From DATGFK01 sp040007395 (lineage in GTDB: Bacteria; Chloroflexota; Anaerolineae; Aggregatilineales; UBA2796): DNA of 45,528 nt. Shown one piece after another: positions 1 to 6,938 of this stretch (its first letter is position 1; every line of letters begins with the position of its first letter). The DNA is taken from contig JBDTVG010000245.1 in assembly GCA_040007395.1 (NCBI GenBank), positions 1 to 45,528 of the forward strand. Direction: 5' to 3'. The translations under genes were made by a program, and so were the position numbers. The notes beneath the pieces are model-generated. The model did not search any database and was not told the DNA's origin. It saw only the letters and a program-made list of their open reading frames with translations.

Positions 1-50
1 TCTTTACACCCCTCGTCAACCTTTTTCGCTAAAATCGTGATCTACTGATT

Positions 51-599
51 TTGGCTCTGGGCATCGTCTTTTGGGGGCTGCTTAGCGTCTGGCGCTCTGC
101 GCCAACCTCTGTACGCTACTTCCTGTGGCTCTCCATGACGGTTAATGGGCTAATTTTTGCTGGATACCTGGCTATTCCAACTTTATTCGGCTATGGCGAT
201 TGGTTCGAATTTATTCAGGGACTAGTACCCGAAGGCTTGTGGCGAGAGGCAATTATTGTTATCGGCGTGATTCTCTATGTGGGAGTAGCTTTTCTTGCCG
301 TTCATGAACTTGAATTCCTGCAAAGTCGTGTTGGGACGGAGCGGTGGCGGCGGGCCTGGATATTAAACCTGGTCCCCTATTTGAGTGGTGGTGTAGCCTA
401 CGTCCTGGCGGGACTGTTTAATCCGGTGGGGGTAAAGTTGATTCTAATTTCAGCGGTGGCAGCCTCATTTGGAGGCACATCGGCTTTCCTCTGGTTACCA
501 ACCTGGTCAGCTCGAAAAAGCGCAAATGACAACACACCACAACCTCCGAACGCGATGCCGCGAAATTGGATATGGATCACAGCAGGGGGATTAGCTTGA
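51..599 (+). pseudogene. C-terminal part of a multi-pass membrane protein, probably truncated
   Basis: The open frame from TTG 51 gives 182 residues with about five hydrophobic segments (roughly residues 1-14, 22-46, 64-85, 103-123 and 128-148), so it is an integral membrane protein. There is no convincing ribosome-binding site. The same frame continues upstream of an in-frame TAA at 30-32 and reads sensibly there (TPLVNLFR, stop, NRDLLILALG), which suggests that an older, longer gene was interrupted by a stop or that its start lies outside the window. The C-terminal tail (after about residue 150) is polar. I do not recognise the family. Calling it a fragment is inference from the missing start and the readable sequence across the stop. 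Confidence 0.45.
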
Positions 600-841
600 T
601 TATCCTTATTGTTGTGCTGGGTCCGGGAGTGAAATTCTAGCATTATCGCTAGTCTGGTAACTTGGCAGAAAGTCCGGCAGCTTTGCGCTCGTAATTGACT
701 CGCCGCGTTATGGCGCTATTTGTTCCAGAACCTTCCATAACAAGGCAATCCTAGCTGTCCTGGCCGAAATCGTCATCCGTCCCAGATTCTGGCATAATTG
801 CCTAAGGATCGGGCGAGACAAACGGTCAAAGGGAATAGGCG

Positions 842-1195
842 ATGCGACGGGTCAAACGAGCGGCCATCAGTATAAAACCGAAACAACCCTATATCGATTG
901 GGCCAACGGCTTGGATGAAGATGGCGTGAAAATAGGAGCAGAGTTCACGCTGGACGAGAACATTTACCTGGTCGATGATCTGCCCGAGGGGGGTCTGGAT
1001 CCCGATGTTGTGTTGGAACCCTATTTCGAGGCCATCTTCGAGGAGGAGCTGAACGCCTGGCACCGCGTGGCAGAGGATTGGCCACCGCAACGCGATTTCG
1101 CACTGTTCAATGCCTGGTTCGAGATCGAGATACACAGCCAGGTGCTGGACCTGAAAGGGGGCTGGTTGTGGACGGAGCGCTATGACCGGTACTAA
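842..1195 (+). CDS. Conserved-looking small acidic protein of unknown function
   Basis: This 117-residue protein starts at ATG 842 after a purine-rich stretch (AAAGGGAATAGGCG). It is rich in Asp, Glu and Trp with a basic N-terminus (MRRVKRAAISIKPKQPYIDW) and has no membrane segment or signal peptide. Its composition and lack of internal stops look like a genuine cytoplasmic protein. It ends with TAA about a dozen bases before the stop codon of the convergent transposase gene, so the insertion sequence landed directly behind it. I cannot assign a function. Nothing in the neighbourhood suggests one because it sits among decayed accessory genes. Confidence 0.55.
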   Translation: MRRVKRAAISIKPKQPYIDWANGLDEDGVKIGAEFTLDENIYLVDDLPEGGLDPDVVLEPYFEAIFEEELNAWHRVAEDWPPQRDFALFNAWFEIEIHSQVLDLKGGWLWTERYDRY

Positions 1196-2400
1196 AAACG
1201 CGCGGCTTAGGCGACGCGCCGTTGGTAGTCGTGGTGCAACCCGTGCAAGACAGGCCAAGCGATAATCTCAGCGTCAAGGTGAGCAGGGGTTGGCGATGCG
1301 ATCGGGATCGGAATAGCCTGCGCAATGCCCTGGTGCGGTCGGGCGTGATTGTAGTACTGGACATAGTCCCCGACAGTGTGGAGAAGATGTCGTTCGCTCA
1401 GGATAAACAGGCAGTCCAGGCACTCGCGACGCAAGCTGCCCATAAACCGCTCGCAAACCGCATTGGCGCGAGGAGCAGCAATGGGCGTGTGCAGCACCTT
1501 AATCCCGGCGCCTACCGCGACCCTGTCGAAAGCCGTGCCATACTTGCTGTCATTGTCGCGGATGAGATAGCGTGGTCCTTCACCGAAGGGTGTGGCTTCC
1601 CGCAGTTGCTGAGCGACCCAGACCTCACTCGGATGCCGTGTGACTGCCACGTGCACCACCCGCCGGGATGACAATTCGATAATGACGAAGACAAAAATGT
1701 CACGGAACCCGATATCGTGGGTTTGCAGAAAATCGCACGTCCAGATCGCCTCAGCATGGTGGTGCAAGAAGGTACGCCAGGTCTGGCTGCCGGGTCCCGC
1801 CGCGCGGCGTCCTTTGAGGTAGTGTTGAATGGTACTCTTGGCGACTGGCCAGCCGAGCTTCAAGAGCTCGCCTCGGATGCGTTCGGTGCCCCAAGTCAGA
1901 TTGTCTTTCGCCATACGCCGAATGAGGGCGACCCGCTCCCTGGGTAGCCGCGGACGTCCGACCGTCTTCGGCTGAGACCGGCGTCGCCACACCCAGCGGA
2001 AGACATCCCGATGCCAGCGCAGCACCGTCTCGGGCTTCACGATCAACAGCACATCCTTCCAGGTCGCCAAATGACTGGCAAGAACGACGACCACCGCGCG
2101 GTCGCGCCAGCAGAGTTTGGGCCGTTTCACTTGGCGTTTCAAGACGATGAGCTGTTGCCGCAGCAAGGCGTTCTCGACGAGCAGATCCCGTCGACTGCGG
2201 GTGACATCGACGATCGTTCCGACGAGTGGTGTCGCCGTGATCGGCTTTGTCCAAGTACGGAGGTGTCCAATCAGGAACGGGCCTAATCGGATGACGTGAC
2301 GGGTGATGAACTCTGGGAACAGCACGGATGACCTTTCGTGGAATGCGTTTGGATAGACCGCATTCTACCTCATCCTTGCACGTCAAACACGGTCGGATGA
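1196..2400 (-). mobile_element. Insertion sequence with intact DDE transposase (borders approximate)
   Basis: The transposase at 1207-2325 is complete. The element must end between the stop of the small gene at 1195 and the point near 2400 where recombinase-like coding sequence resumes. I looked for terminal inverted repeats near both ends and found no convincing pair, so the borders are estimates. The element lies where the N-terminal half of the adjacent serine recombinase should be. The simplest reading is that its insertion, or an associated deletion, removed that half. Confidence 0.5.
1207..2325 (-). CDS. DDE (rve integrase core) transposase, IS3/IS481-like
   Basis: This 372-residue transposase has an N-terminal helix-turn-helix part (LLVENALLRQQLIVLKRQVK and the following RWHRDVF region), an HTH_21-like segment near residues 130-165 (GTERIRGELLKLGW), and an rve integrase core. 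The catalytic triad is visible: D198 in TCDFLQTHD, D257 in IRDNDSKYG and E292 in NAVCERFMGSL. The D257-E292 spacing of about 35 residues is that of retroviral and IS3-type DD(35)E enzymes. Translation probably starts at GTG 2325, preceded by AAAGG six bases upstream. The gene has no stops or frameshifts, so the enzyme may be active. A related but decayed transposase occurs at about 30340-30760. Confidence 0.85.
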   Translation of the reverse strand: MLFPEFITRHVIRLGPFLIGHLRTWTKPITATPLVGTIVDVTRSRRDLLVENALLRQQLIVLKRQVKRPKLCWRDRAVVVVLASHLATWKDVLLIVKPETVLRWHRDVFRWVWRRRSQPKTVGRPRLPRERVALIRRMAKDNLTWGTERIRGELLKLGWPVAKSTIQHYLKGRRAAGPGSQTWRTFLHHHAEAIWTCDFLQTHDIGFRDIFVFVIIELSSRRVVHVAVTRHPSEVWVAQQLREATPFGEGPRYLIRDNDSKYGTAFDRVAVGAGIKVLHTPIAAPRANAVCERFMGSLRRECLDCLFILSERHLLHTVGDYVQYYNHARPHQGIAQAIPIPIASPTPAHLDAEIIAWPVLHGLHHDYQRRVA

Positions 2401-3371
2401 ACTTTTCGGCAAGGACAGGTTTAGTGTTGGACAAAGCATCCAAAATGCGCCATGTGCGTGAATTCAATCTCGATGAATTACGTTTTTCGGAAGAACATGC
2501 GGTCATGCCACTCGACCTGCTATACGAGGTTGCAAAGGTGCAGTATGAGCGCTCTGGACAACCTAAAGATCACGGTGTCAACAGAGCAGTACGTATTTAT
2601 GCCCTGAACGGCATGACCTACTGCGCTCATTGTGAGCAACTCGCAGCGCAGCATAATAATCCGAAGCTGCGCAGTCGTCTCAGTGGCGACAAAATGCGCT
2701 ATCGCCACAAGAATGGTGTCCTGTGTGGCTGCACGAACAAAAGTGTGCCTGGTGTGCAGTACGAAGCAGACTTTGGACGCTTGATTAAACTACTGACGAT
2801 AAAACCAGAGGCGCTTGATCTGATGACTGAACTAGCAATTCAGGCAGATAAGCTGCGGACTCCCAGCGGCGAGGATACTGATCCTGAAGCGGAAAAACGC
2901 GAAGCAATTGCGCTGTGCAAGCGTCGAATTGAAGCGGCAGTGAATCTTTATGGAGACGGGAGAATTAGTCGGGAAGAGTATCTACGTCGTGTTGAACAAA
3001 ATGAGCGCGAAATTGCTTATTGGGAAACGCGAACTTCCGACTCTGAAAAAGCTGCTCTTGAACTGACCATGTGCATGGACGCACTAGATAAGTTGTCAAG
3101 GCTCTGGGATGTAGGTGAGCCAGAAGACCGACAAGGGATGGCGCGGAGCTTATTGAGTTACATCGTTTACGATCTGGATAAACGGCGTATTGTGGATTTT
3201 CGCCTTAAACCCTGGGCAGATCGCTTTCTGGTTTTGAGGGCTGCCCTATACGAGGACGAAAGTGGCTCCGATCCAGCTTCAAACCGCACTACATCTGGAT
3301 CGGAACTCCAGGCGGAGGATGTGCTCCCGGAGGGATTCGAACCCACCAGAGTACCCTGCCGTGCTGCTTGA
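2328..3371 (+). pseudogene. C-terminal half of a large serine recombinase, N-terminal catalytic domain missing
   Basis: From about residue 25 this frame matches, by eye, the C-terminal half of the intact recombinase at 23722-25551. The shared parts are the zinc-ribbon start (MTYCAHCEQLA against LVYCAYCEQLA), the LTIKPEALDL/LTVKPEAVPL segment, the coiled-coil with ISREEYLRRVEQNEREI, and the end YIVYDLDKRRIVDFRLKPW. The resolvase catalytic domain is absent, and the intact transposase lies where it should be. The last codons (LPEGFEPT) are not recombinase sequence: they are the antisense translation of a tRNA 3' end, which marks the attachment site. It is a dead remnant of an earlier element at the same tRNA family. 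Confidence 0.8.
3322..3344 (-). repeat. attL-like copy of the tRNA-Arg 3' end (left island boundary)
   Basis: These 23 bases repeat the T-arm and acceptor 3' strand of the tRNA-Arg gene at 25462-25534, with a single mismatch (T at 3335, C at 25475) and in the same orientation. Only the 3' part of the tRNA is present. Immediately to the right the sequence departs from tRNA. A short duplicated tRNA 3' end at one side and the intact gene at the other is the usual footprint of an integrated island. The enclosed segment is about 22 kb. Confidence 0.7.
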
Positions 3372-3417
3372 TCCTCACACCTGTGCCCACACGCTTCTTC
3401 GCCATTTGTATGCGACT

Positions 3418-3573
3418 TTGCCTTCAACCCTCCCAATCGATAGAAACCTCCGAGATGCCGAAGTCTACCAACGCCACACCAATGGCGAAACGACAGCCGA
3501 GTTGGCAAAGGCTTTCGGTCTGAGTGTACAACGCATTCGCGGTATTATCCGGCAGATGGTCGGCAAAAATTGA
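3418..3573 (+). CDS. Short helix-turn-helix protein or fragment
   Basis: The frame from TTG 3418 gives 51 residues containing RNLRDAEVYQRH and then LAKAFGLSVQRIRGIIRQM. This looks like a helix-turn-helix of the sigma-70 region 4 or Mor type, used to bind DNA. Upstream in the same frame the sequence is antisense tRNA and unrelated DNA, so any N-terminal part has been lost or the protein really is only an HTH. No clear ribosome-binding site precedes the TTG. It is the first coding sequence inside the left boundary of the island. A regulatory role is inference only. Confidence 0.4.
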   Translation: MPSTLPIDRNLRDAEVYQRHTNGETTAELAKAFGLSVQRIRGIIRQMVGKN

Positions 3574-3608
3574 GGGTAGCGCCAATTTGAGTTTTCCAGA
3601 ACCAGCAG

Positions 3609-3692
3609 ACCCTTATCGACAGTTGGGTCACGAGTCAGGAAGGTATCGGTTGCGAGGTCTAGATAGAGAACGTTCAGGTACACCAGACTATT
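3609..3692 (-). pseudogene. Degenerate RHS tip motif
   Basis: Reading the minus strand gives QTKQNSLVYLNVLYLDLA and then TDTFLTRDP. This is clearly a mutated copy of the RHS core end seen in the big gene (TDKNGLVYLNARYMDPATG, then TFLTRDP). It lies directly behind the truncated tip at 3688-4113 and is the most eroded of five copies, at the far downstream end of the series. After TRDP the frame no longer resembles RHS or any toxin I recognise. It carries no function but extends the array of displaced tips to the island edge. Confidence 0.6.
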
Positions 3693-4113
3693 CTGCTTGG
3701 TCTGCGTCTAGCCTTATCTCGATGATCTGTGAATATGGTGCTAGTTCACCAACAACACCATTGACCGGATTCCCATTAGCATAAGTGCATAGATTGCTCC
3801 ATCCGAATTTGCCAACAGCATTATGAATCGCGTTGCCAGCGGCAAACGTAGCTCCAATGCCAATGGCGGCACACACGACAAACGATAACGGATCGAAGCA
3901 TTTGCCGCTGCGGTCCGTGCGATTAATCGGGTTGCCGCCCGTATAGCTGTACGGGTTGCGCGACATGGCGCTCTCTGCCCTGCCCTCGAAGGGGTCACGG
4001 CTTAGGAAGATGCCAGTTGCTGGGTCGAGGTAGCGGGCGTTGAGGTATACCAAGCCATTTGAGTCGGTCGGTGCGCCGGTATAGCCCAGCGTCGTTGTGG
4101 GCAGGCAACCCAA
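3688..4113 (-). pseudogene. Orphan RHS tip A, truncated before its toxin
   Basis: The 141-residue frame begins within the conserved RHS core end (TTTLGYTGAPTDSNGLVYLN, DPATGIFLSRDPFEG, SYTGGNP) and continues into a pre-toxin stretch with GKCFDP and CAAIGIGATFAAGNAIH. The same pre-toxin stretch occurs in the full-length RHS protein. It then stops after about 45 more residues, with no toxin domain and no recognisable immunity gene behind it. There is no start signal or ribosome-binding site at the left of the homology, so this is a silent, decapitated cassette rather than an expressed gene. It shares its pre-toxin type with the main gene, not with tips B and C. Confidence 0.7.
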
Positions 4114-4181
4114 AAATCTGATTACAGATTAAGAATTTGAGACTTGATTGTTACCTTTATATTCGCAGCCTGCTTTAGATA

Positions 4182-4514
4182 TTAAAGTAAGCCCCAACCA
4201 TACATATCGTCTGGCTCATCTTGTATCAAGGTAACTGACTCGAATATTTTCGAGCGGATGTTGACTTTCCCCCAAATATAATTCTGGCAAATAGGGCAGT
4301 TACCTAAACCATATGTCCAAAAATCTATAGTGTGATCATTAGGCCCATCACCAAAGATCGGTGGATTAACTTCGGCAGGAATATCGATAACTTGATCGCC
4401 CGGTATAAAATCTATGAGATCAAGAGCACCAATACTTGCCTGAAATCGGACTTTCACTTTGTTTCCACAATGTGGACACTCAATAGGAACTACAAACAAA
4501 TTAAACCGACTCAT
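4182..4514 (-). CDS. Zinc-ribbon protein, candidate immunity protein for the PIN toxin tip
   Basis: This 110-residue protein carries two CxxC pairs (CPHCGNKVKV near residues 13-22, CPICQNYIWG near residues 73-82), a small zinc-ribbon arrangement, followed by an acidic C-terminus (QDEPDDMYGWGLL). I prefer ATG 4514 over ATG 4520, because the GAGAG ribosome-binding element is at a sensible distance only from the second ATG. It lies 33 bases downstream of the PIN-toxin tip on the same strand, the normal position of an immunity gene in polymorphic toxin loci. Its DNA is visibly more AT-rich than the RHS tip. Immunity function is inferred from position and size only; I do not recognise the family. 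Confidence 0.6.
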   Translation of the reverse strand: MSRFNLFVVPIECPHCGNKVKVRFQASIGALDLIDFIPGDQVIDIPAEVNPPIFGDGPNDHTIDFWTYGLGNCPICQNYIWGKVNIRSKIFESVTLIQDEPDDMYGWGLL

Positions 4515-4547
4515 GATCATCTCTCTTTGCGATTATACATCTTACCA

Positions 4548-5615
4548 TTATTTAAAATTGAGATAATGGAAGATATTGTAGGTATTCTTATGGTCTTGGC
4601 CAGCTAAGAACCGGATAAATGTACTATCCTCTGTTACAAATGGAATTCCTAATTCCTCAGCATAGGCTAAACTCATAATGTCATTATAATGAGTATGTGT
4701 CCTTCCTCCTAGAACTACGGGGTCCCCGAGACCCGCTGAAGAGCGATTAGCTATTGCGCGTAACCTTTCAGATATTTTCTGAAAAGTCTCTCCATTTTGT
4801 AATTGTTGTGCTTCACTGGCAGAAATCACATCCAGATTCGGTAAATCATTCAAAAACTGCTGAAGATCAGATGAGCCAGATGGAACATGCGTAAACTCGT
4901 CATATACTTCCGGCGTAACCTTCCATTGGTAATCTGAATTTTGCAAAAGCTGTAAGGCTTCGGCATCTCCTGGTCGTACTTTACTACCGATATACGCTCG
5001 ATACGCTCTAATTAAGACATTGTTATCGACAACAGGGTCAATGGCCTCCGAGCCAATACCGCCTAGCTCAAATTCTGGGATGACTTCCGTGAAGGGATTA
5101 GTGCCCGTTAACGCGCCAAACACGCTGGTCCCAACGATAGCACCTATCGCATCCAGCGCTAGGTCGCCGGGCTTGCCCAGGCCCTCCAGGATTGGCCTAC
5201 CCAGCCCGATATTGTTTGTCGCCCTGACCGCTTGACCGCTAAGGGCACCCGATATGCCAATCGCCGCTGCCCCGACAAACGGAGCCGATCCTTCGCCGAG
5301 TGCCGTGACGAAGAATGCGGCTGCGGGACCGAGCGCTCCTAAAGTGGCGGTTCCAACCGCCCAACCGACCGCCAGCGCAGCCAAGCCAATCAGTATTCTC
5401 CTGTTGGTGTCGTCACGGCGACCGAGGATCATGACCTTGGTTCGCAGCCCATCGGCAGTCAGCGTCTGTCCATTGGGTGAGATCATGTTGACTGGGTTGC
5501 CGCCCGTATAGCTGTACGGGTTGCGCGACATGGCGTTGTCGACCATGCCCTCGAACGGGTCACGGGTCAGGAAGGTGCCCGTCGCCGGGTCGAGGTAGCG
5601 GGCGTTCAGGTACAC
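4548..5615 (-). CDS. Orphan RHS tip B with C-terminal PIN-domain RNase toxin
   Basis: The frame begins in the RHS core end (YLNARYLDPATGTFLTRDPF, SYTGGNPVN). It continues through an Ala/Gly-rich pre-toxin module (about residues 45-185) shared with tip C and ends in a PIN-like domain. Visible acidic residues are D197 in PVVDNNVLI, the Glu in VTPEVYDEF, the Asp in YNDIMSLAYAEEL, and E329/D330 in FVTEDSTF, which fits a metal-dependent ribonuclease. The ORF start at GTG 5615 is arbitrary. Homology to the RHS core extends about 36 bases further upstream in frame, to a TGA, with no ribosome-binding site. It is therefore probably a silent cassette that could be joined to an RHS shell by recombination. 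The zinc-ribbon gene behind it is the likely immunity partner. Confidence 0.75.
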   Translation of the reverse strand: MYLNARYLDPATGTFLTRDPFEGMVDNAMSRNPYSYTGGNPVNMISPNGQTLTADGLRTKVMILGRRDDTNRRILIGLAALAVGWAVGTATLGALGPAAAFFVTALGEGSAPFVGAAAIGISGALSGQAVRATNNIGLGRPILEGLGKPGDLALDAIGAIVGTSVFGALTGTNPFTEVIPEFELGGIGSEAIDPVVDNNVLIRAYRAYIGSKVRPGDAEALQLLQNSDYQWKVTPEVYDEFTHVPSGSSDLQQFLNDLPNLDVISASEAQQLQNGETFQKISERLRAIANRSSAGLGDPVVLGGRTHTHYNDIMSLAYAEELGIPFVTEDSTFIRFLAGQDHKNTYNIFHYLNFK

Positions 5616-5652
5616 TAAGCCATTTGAGTCGGTCTGCGCTCCGGTGTAGCCG

Positions 5653-5848
5653 GTACTGTATCAATGAGTTCTGACCCGTGGCTGGTGTCGAGAGTTACTG
5701 GCATGATAGGTACAGAGGCCGTATCGCTACCCGATGCTAACCTGCTGGCAAGAGCGTTGAAAGCCGCCGCAAAGCTAACAGCCTGAGAGGTTATAAATGT
5801 CAGAATGAGAAGTATCGCACCAAATCGGGAAGCTGTTAGCCACCTTAT
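5653..5848 (-). pseudogene. Remnant of a secreted-protein N-terminus fused out of frame to tip B
   Basis: Reading the minus strand from 5848 gives RWLTASRFGAILLILTFITS, then AVSFAAAFNALASRLASG and a Ser/Thr/Pro-rich stretch, without a stop until the frame runs into tip B in the wrong phase. This looks like a signal peptide or signal anchor. It resembles the N-terminus of the full-length RHS protein (YRWITSLRRSLNLVLILGLG), though the match is loose. The 5' end is cut exactly at the edge of the MITE at 5850-5970, so the start codon is missing. I infer a former RHS gene that lost its middle and kept signal plus tip; another secreted protein remains possible. Confidence 0.4.
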
Positions 5849-5849
5849 A

Positions 5850-5970
5850 CAGCGGTTTTCGAGTTGGTTGACCTATTAGCGGCGGGCACATAGGGTCGCC
5901 CCTACGCAAGACTTTGTAGGGGCGACCCTATGTGGTCGTCCACACGGCTCAATCTCGTTGAGAACTGCTG
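5850..5970. mobile_element. MITE-like palindromic element flanked by TA, 121 bp
   Basis: The ends are inverted copies (CAGCGGTTTTC at left, GAGAACTGCTG at right), and both sides are bordered by TA (5848-5849 and 5971-5972), the target duplication typical of IS630/Tc1-mariner-type elements. In the middle a perfect 19-bp stem (5887-5905 and 5916-5934, core AGGGTCGCCCCTAC) closes a 10-base loop. There is no coding capacity, so it would depend on a transposase elsewhere. It sits precisely at the 5' edge of the truncated signal-peptide remnant. The rest of the gap up to 6239 shows nothing I can name. Confidence 0.7.
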
Positions 5971-6239
5971 TAGGTAGAGGTGTAATACACTACAAATACA
6001 TAAGTGATTTCTAGGTCGGCGCTTGACACCCTACCAATTCTAGGTGGTTTGACACTGTGTAAAATTGATGGCCTAAAAACCACTTATATTTTTTCGGGTT
6101 ATTTGAGTTGGACTTCCCCCTCTTGGCAACCTATTCCAGTAAATACCACAAAATGCTGGATTTAGCTCACAAATTAAATGATGCTACCACGGGAAATAAT
6201 CCAACTGAAGAAAGGGGTGCAACCAGTATCATACGCAAG

Positions 6240-6779
6240 CTATTCCTCATACAAACGAAGTTCTTTTATATCATCGGCAAAGTCGCTTTTTGCTAAAAGA
6301 TCATAAAGTTCATATGTCAGGAAGATCGCCCAGTGATCATTACCGCCATCCCTCGAAAAGATACGTTCTTTCGAGCCTGCTTCCCTTAGAAGTTTATTAA
6401 TGACCGCAAACAACCTTTTTGTTATGGTGTGTTTTATCCTCCATGGTGATTGGTTGAGTTCCTCACCTGAACATAAAATATACTCTTCGCCATTTATTAA
6501 TAGCTTTTGAGCATCAGGTGTTGGCATTTCTTCAATACTAGTAAATACAACACCGTTAGCGTTAAGTACGTACTTTATATCCGATAAAAATTCCTTAGCG
6601 CCGCCCTCCCCAATATCTTCTTCATCAGCAGGATAGTCTCTGTACTCCGTAACACCAAATATGTAATTTGTCGACCTAATTTTTGTTAGAAGGCGTGGAA
6701 TGGTTTTTTCCTTGCCAGGTTTCAGGTAACGAAAGAAACCTAACTCAACTAAAGATTTCGAAAATTGATTCCAGTCCAT
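6240..6779 (-). CDS. Candidate immunity protein for the HINT/nuclease toxin tip
   Basis: This 179-residue acidic protein has no signal peptide or membrane segment. It starts at ATG 6779 with GGAG seven bases upstream (GGAGCTTTGAATG), and the frame is clean. It lies 159 bases downstream of toxin tip C on the same strand, where immunity genes of RHS and CDI systems sit. The gene is AT-rich compared with the RHS tips around it, as is common for toxin/immunity cassettes acquired separately. I recognise no domain; the C-terminal part has WAIFLTYELYDLL and many charged residues. Immunity against the EC869-like nuclease is inference from position. Confidence 0.6.
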   Translation of the reverse strand: MDWNQFSKSLVELGFFRYLKPGKEKTIPRLLTKIRSTNYIFGVTEYRDYPADEEDIGEGGAKEFLSDIKYVLNANGVVFTSIEEMPTPDAQKLLINGEEYILCSGEELNQSPWRIKHTITKRLFAVINKLLREAGSKERIFSRDGGNDHWAIFLTYELYDLLAKSDFADDIKELRLYEE

Positions 6780-6938
6780 TCAAAGCTCCTTACAGTTGCA
6801 ATTTCACAGAATCTATGGTCTGTGAAGAGTCTTTGACCAGCTAATTCTTATATGGAATATTAACCCTATATCCTCGCAAAATCTATGCTTAAAGCAGGCA
6901 ATGTAGAAAGAAGACCTATTTCCAATATATCCCACGCG

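Noticed and set aside
1751..2506. 251-codon minus-strand frame overlapping the transposase
   Set aside because: Out-of-frame shadow of the transposase gene, whose own frame contains the complete DDE motifs.
3262..3573. 103-codon plus-strand frame through the left attachment repeat
   Set aside because: Its first half is recombinase and antisense tRNA sequence in the wrong frame (SRRDSNPPE); only the last 50 codons look like protein and are listed separately.
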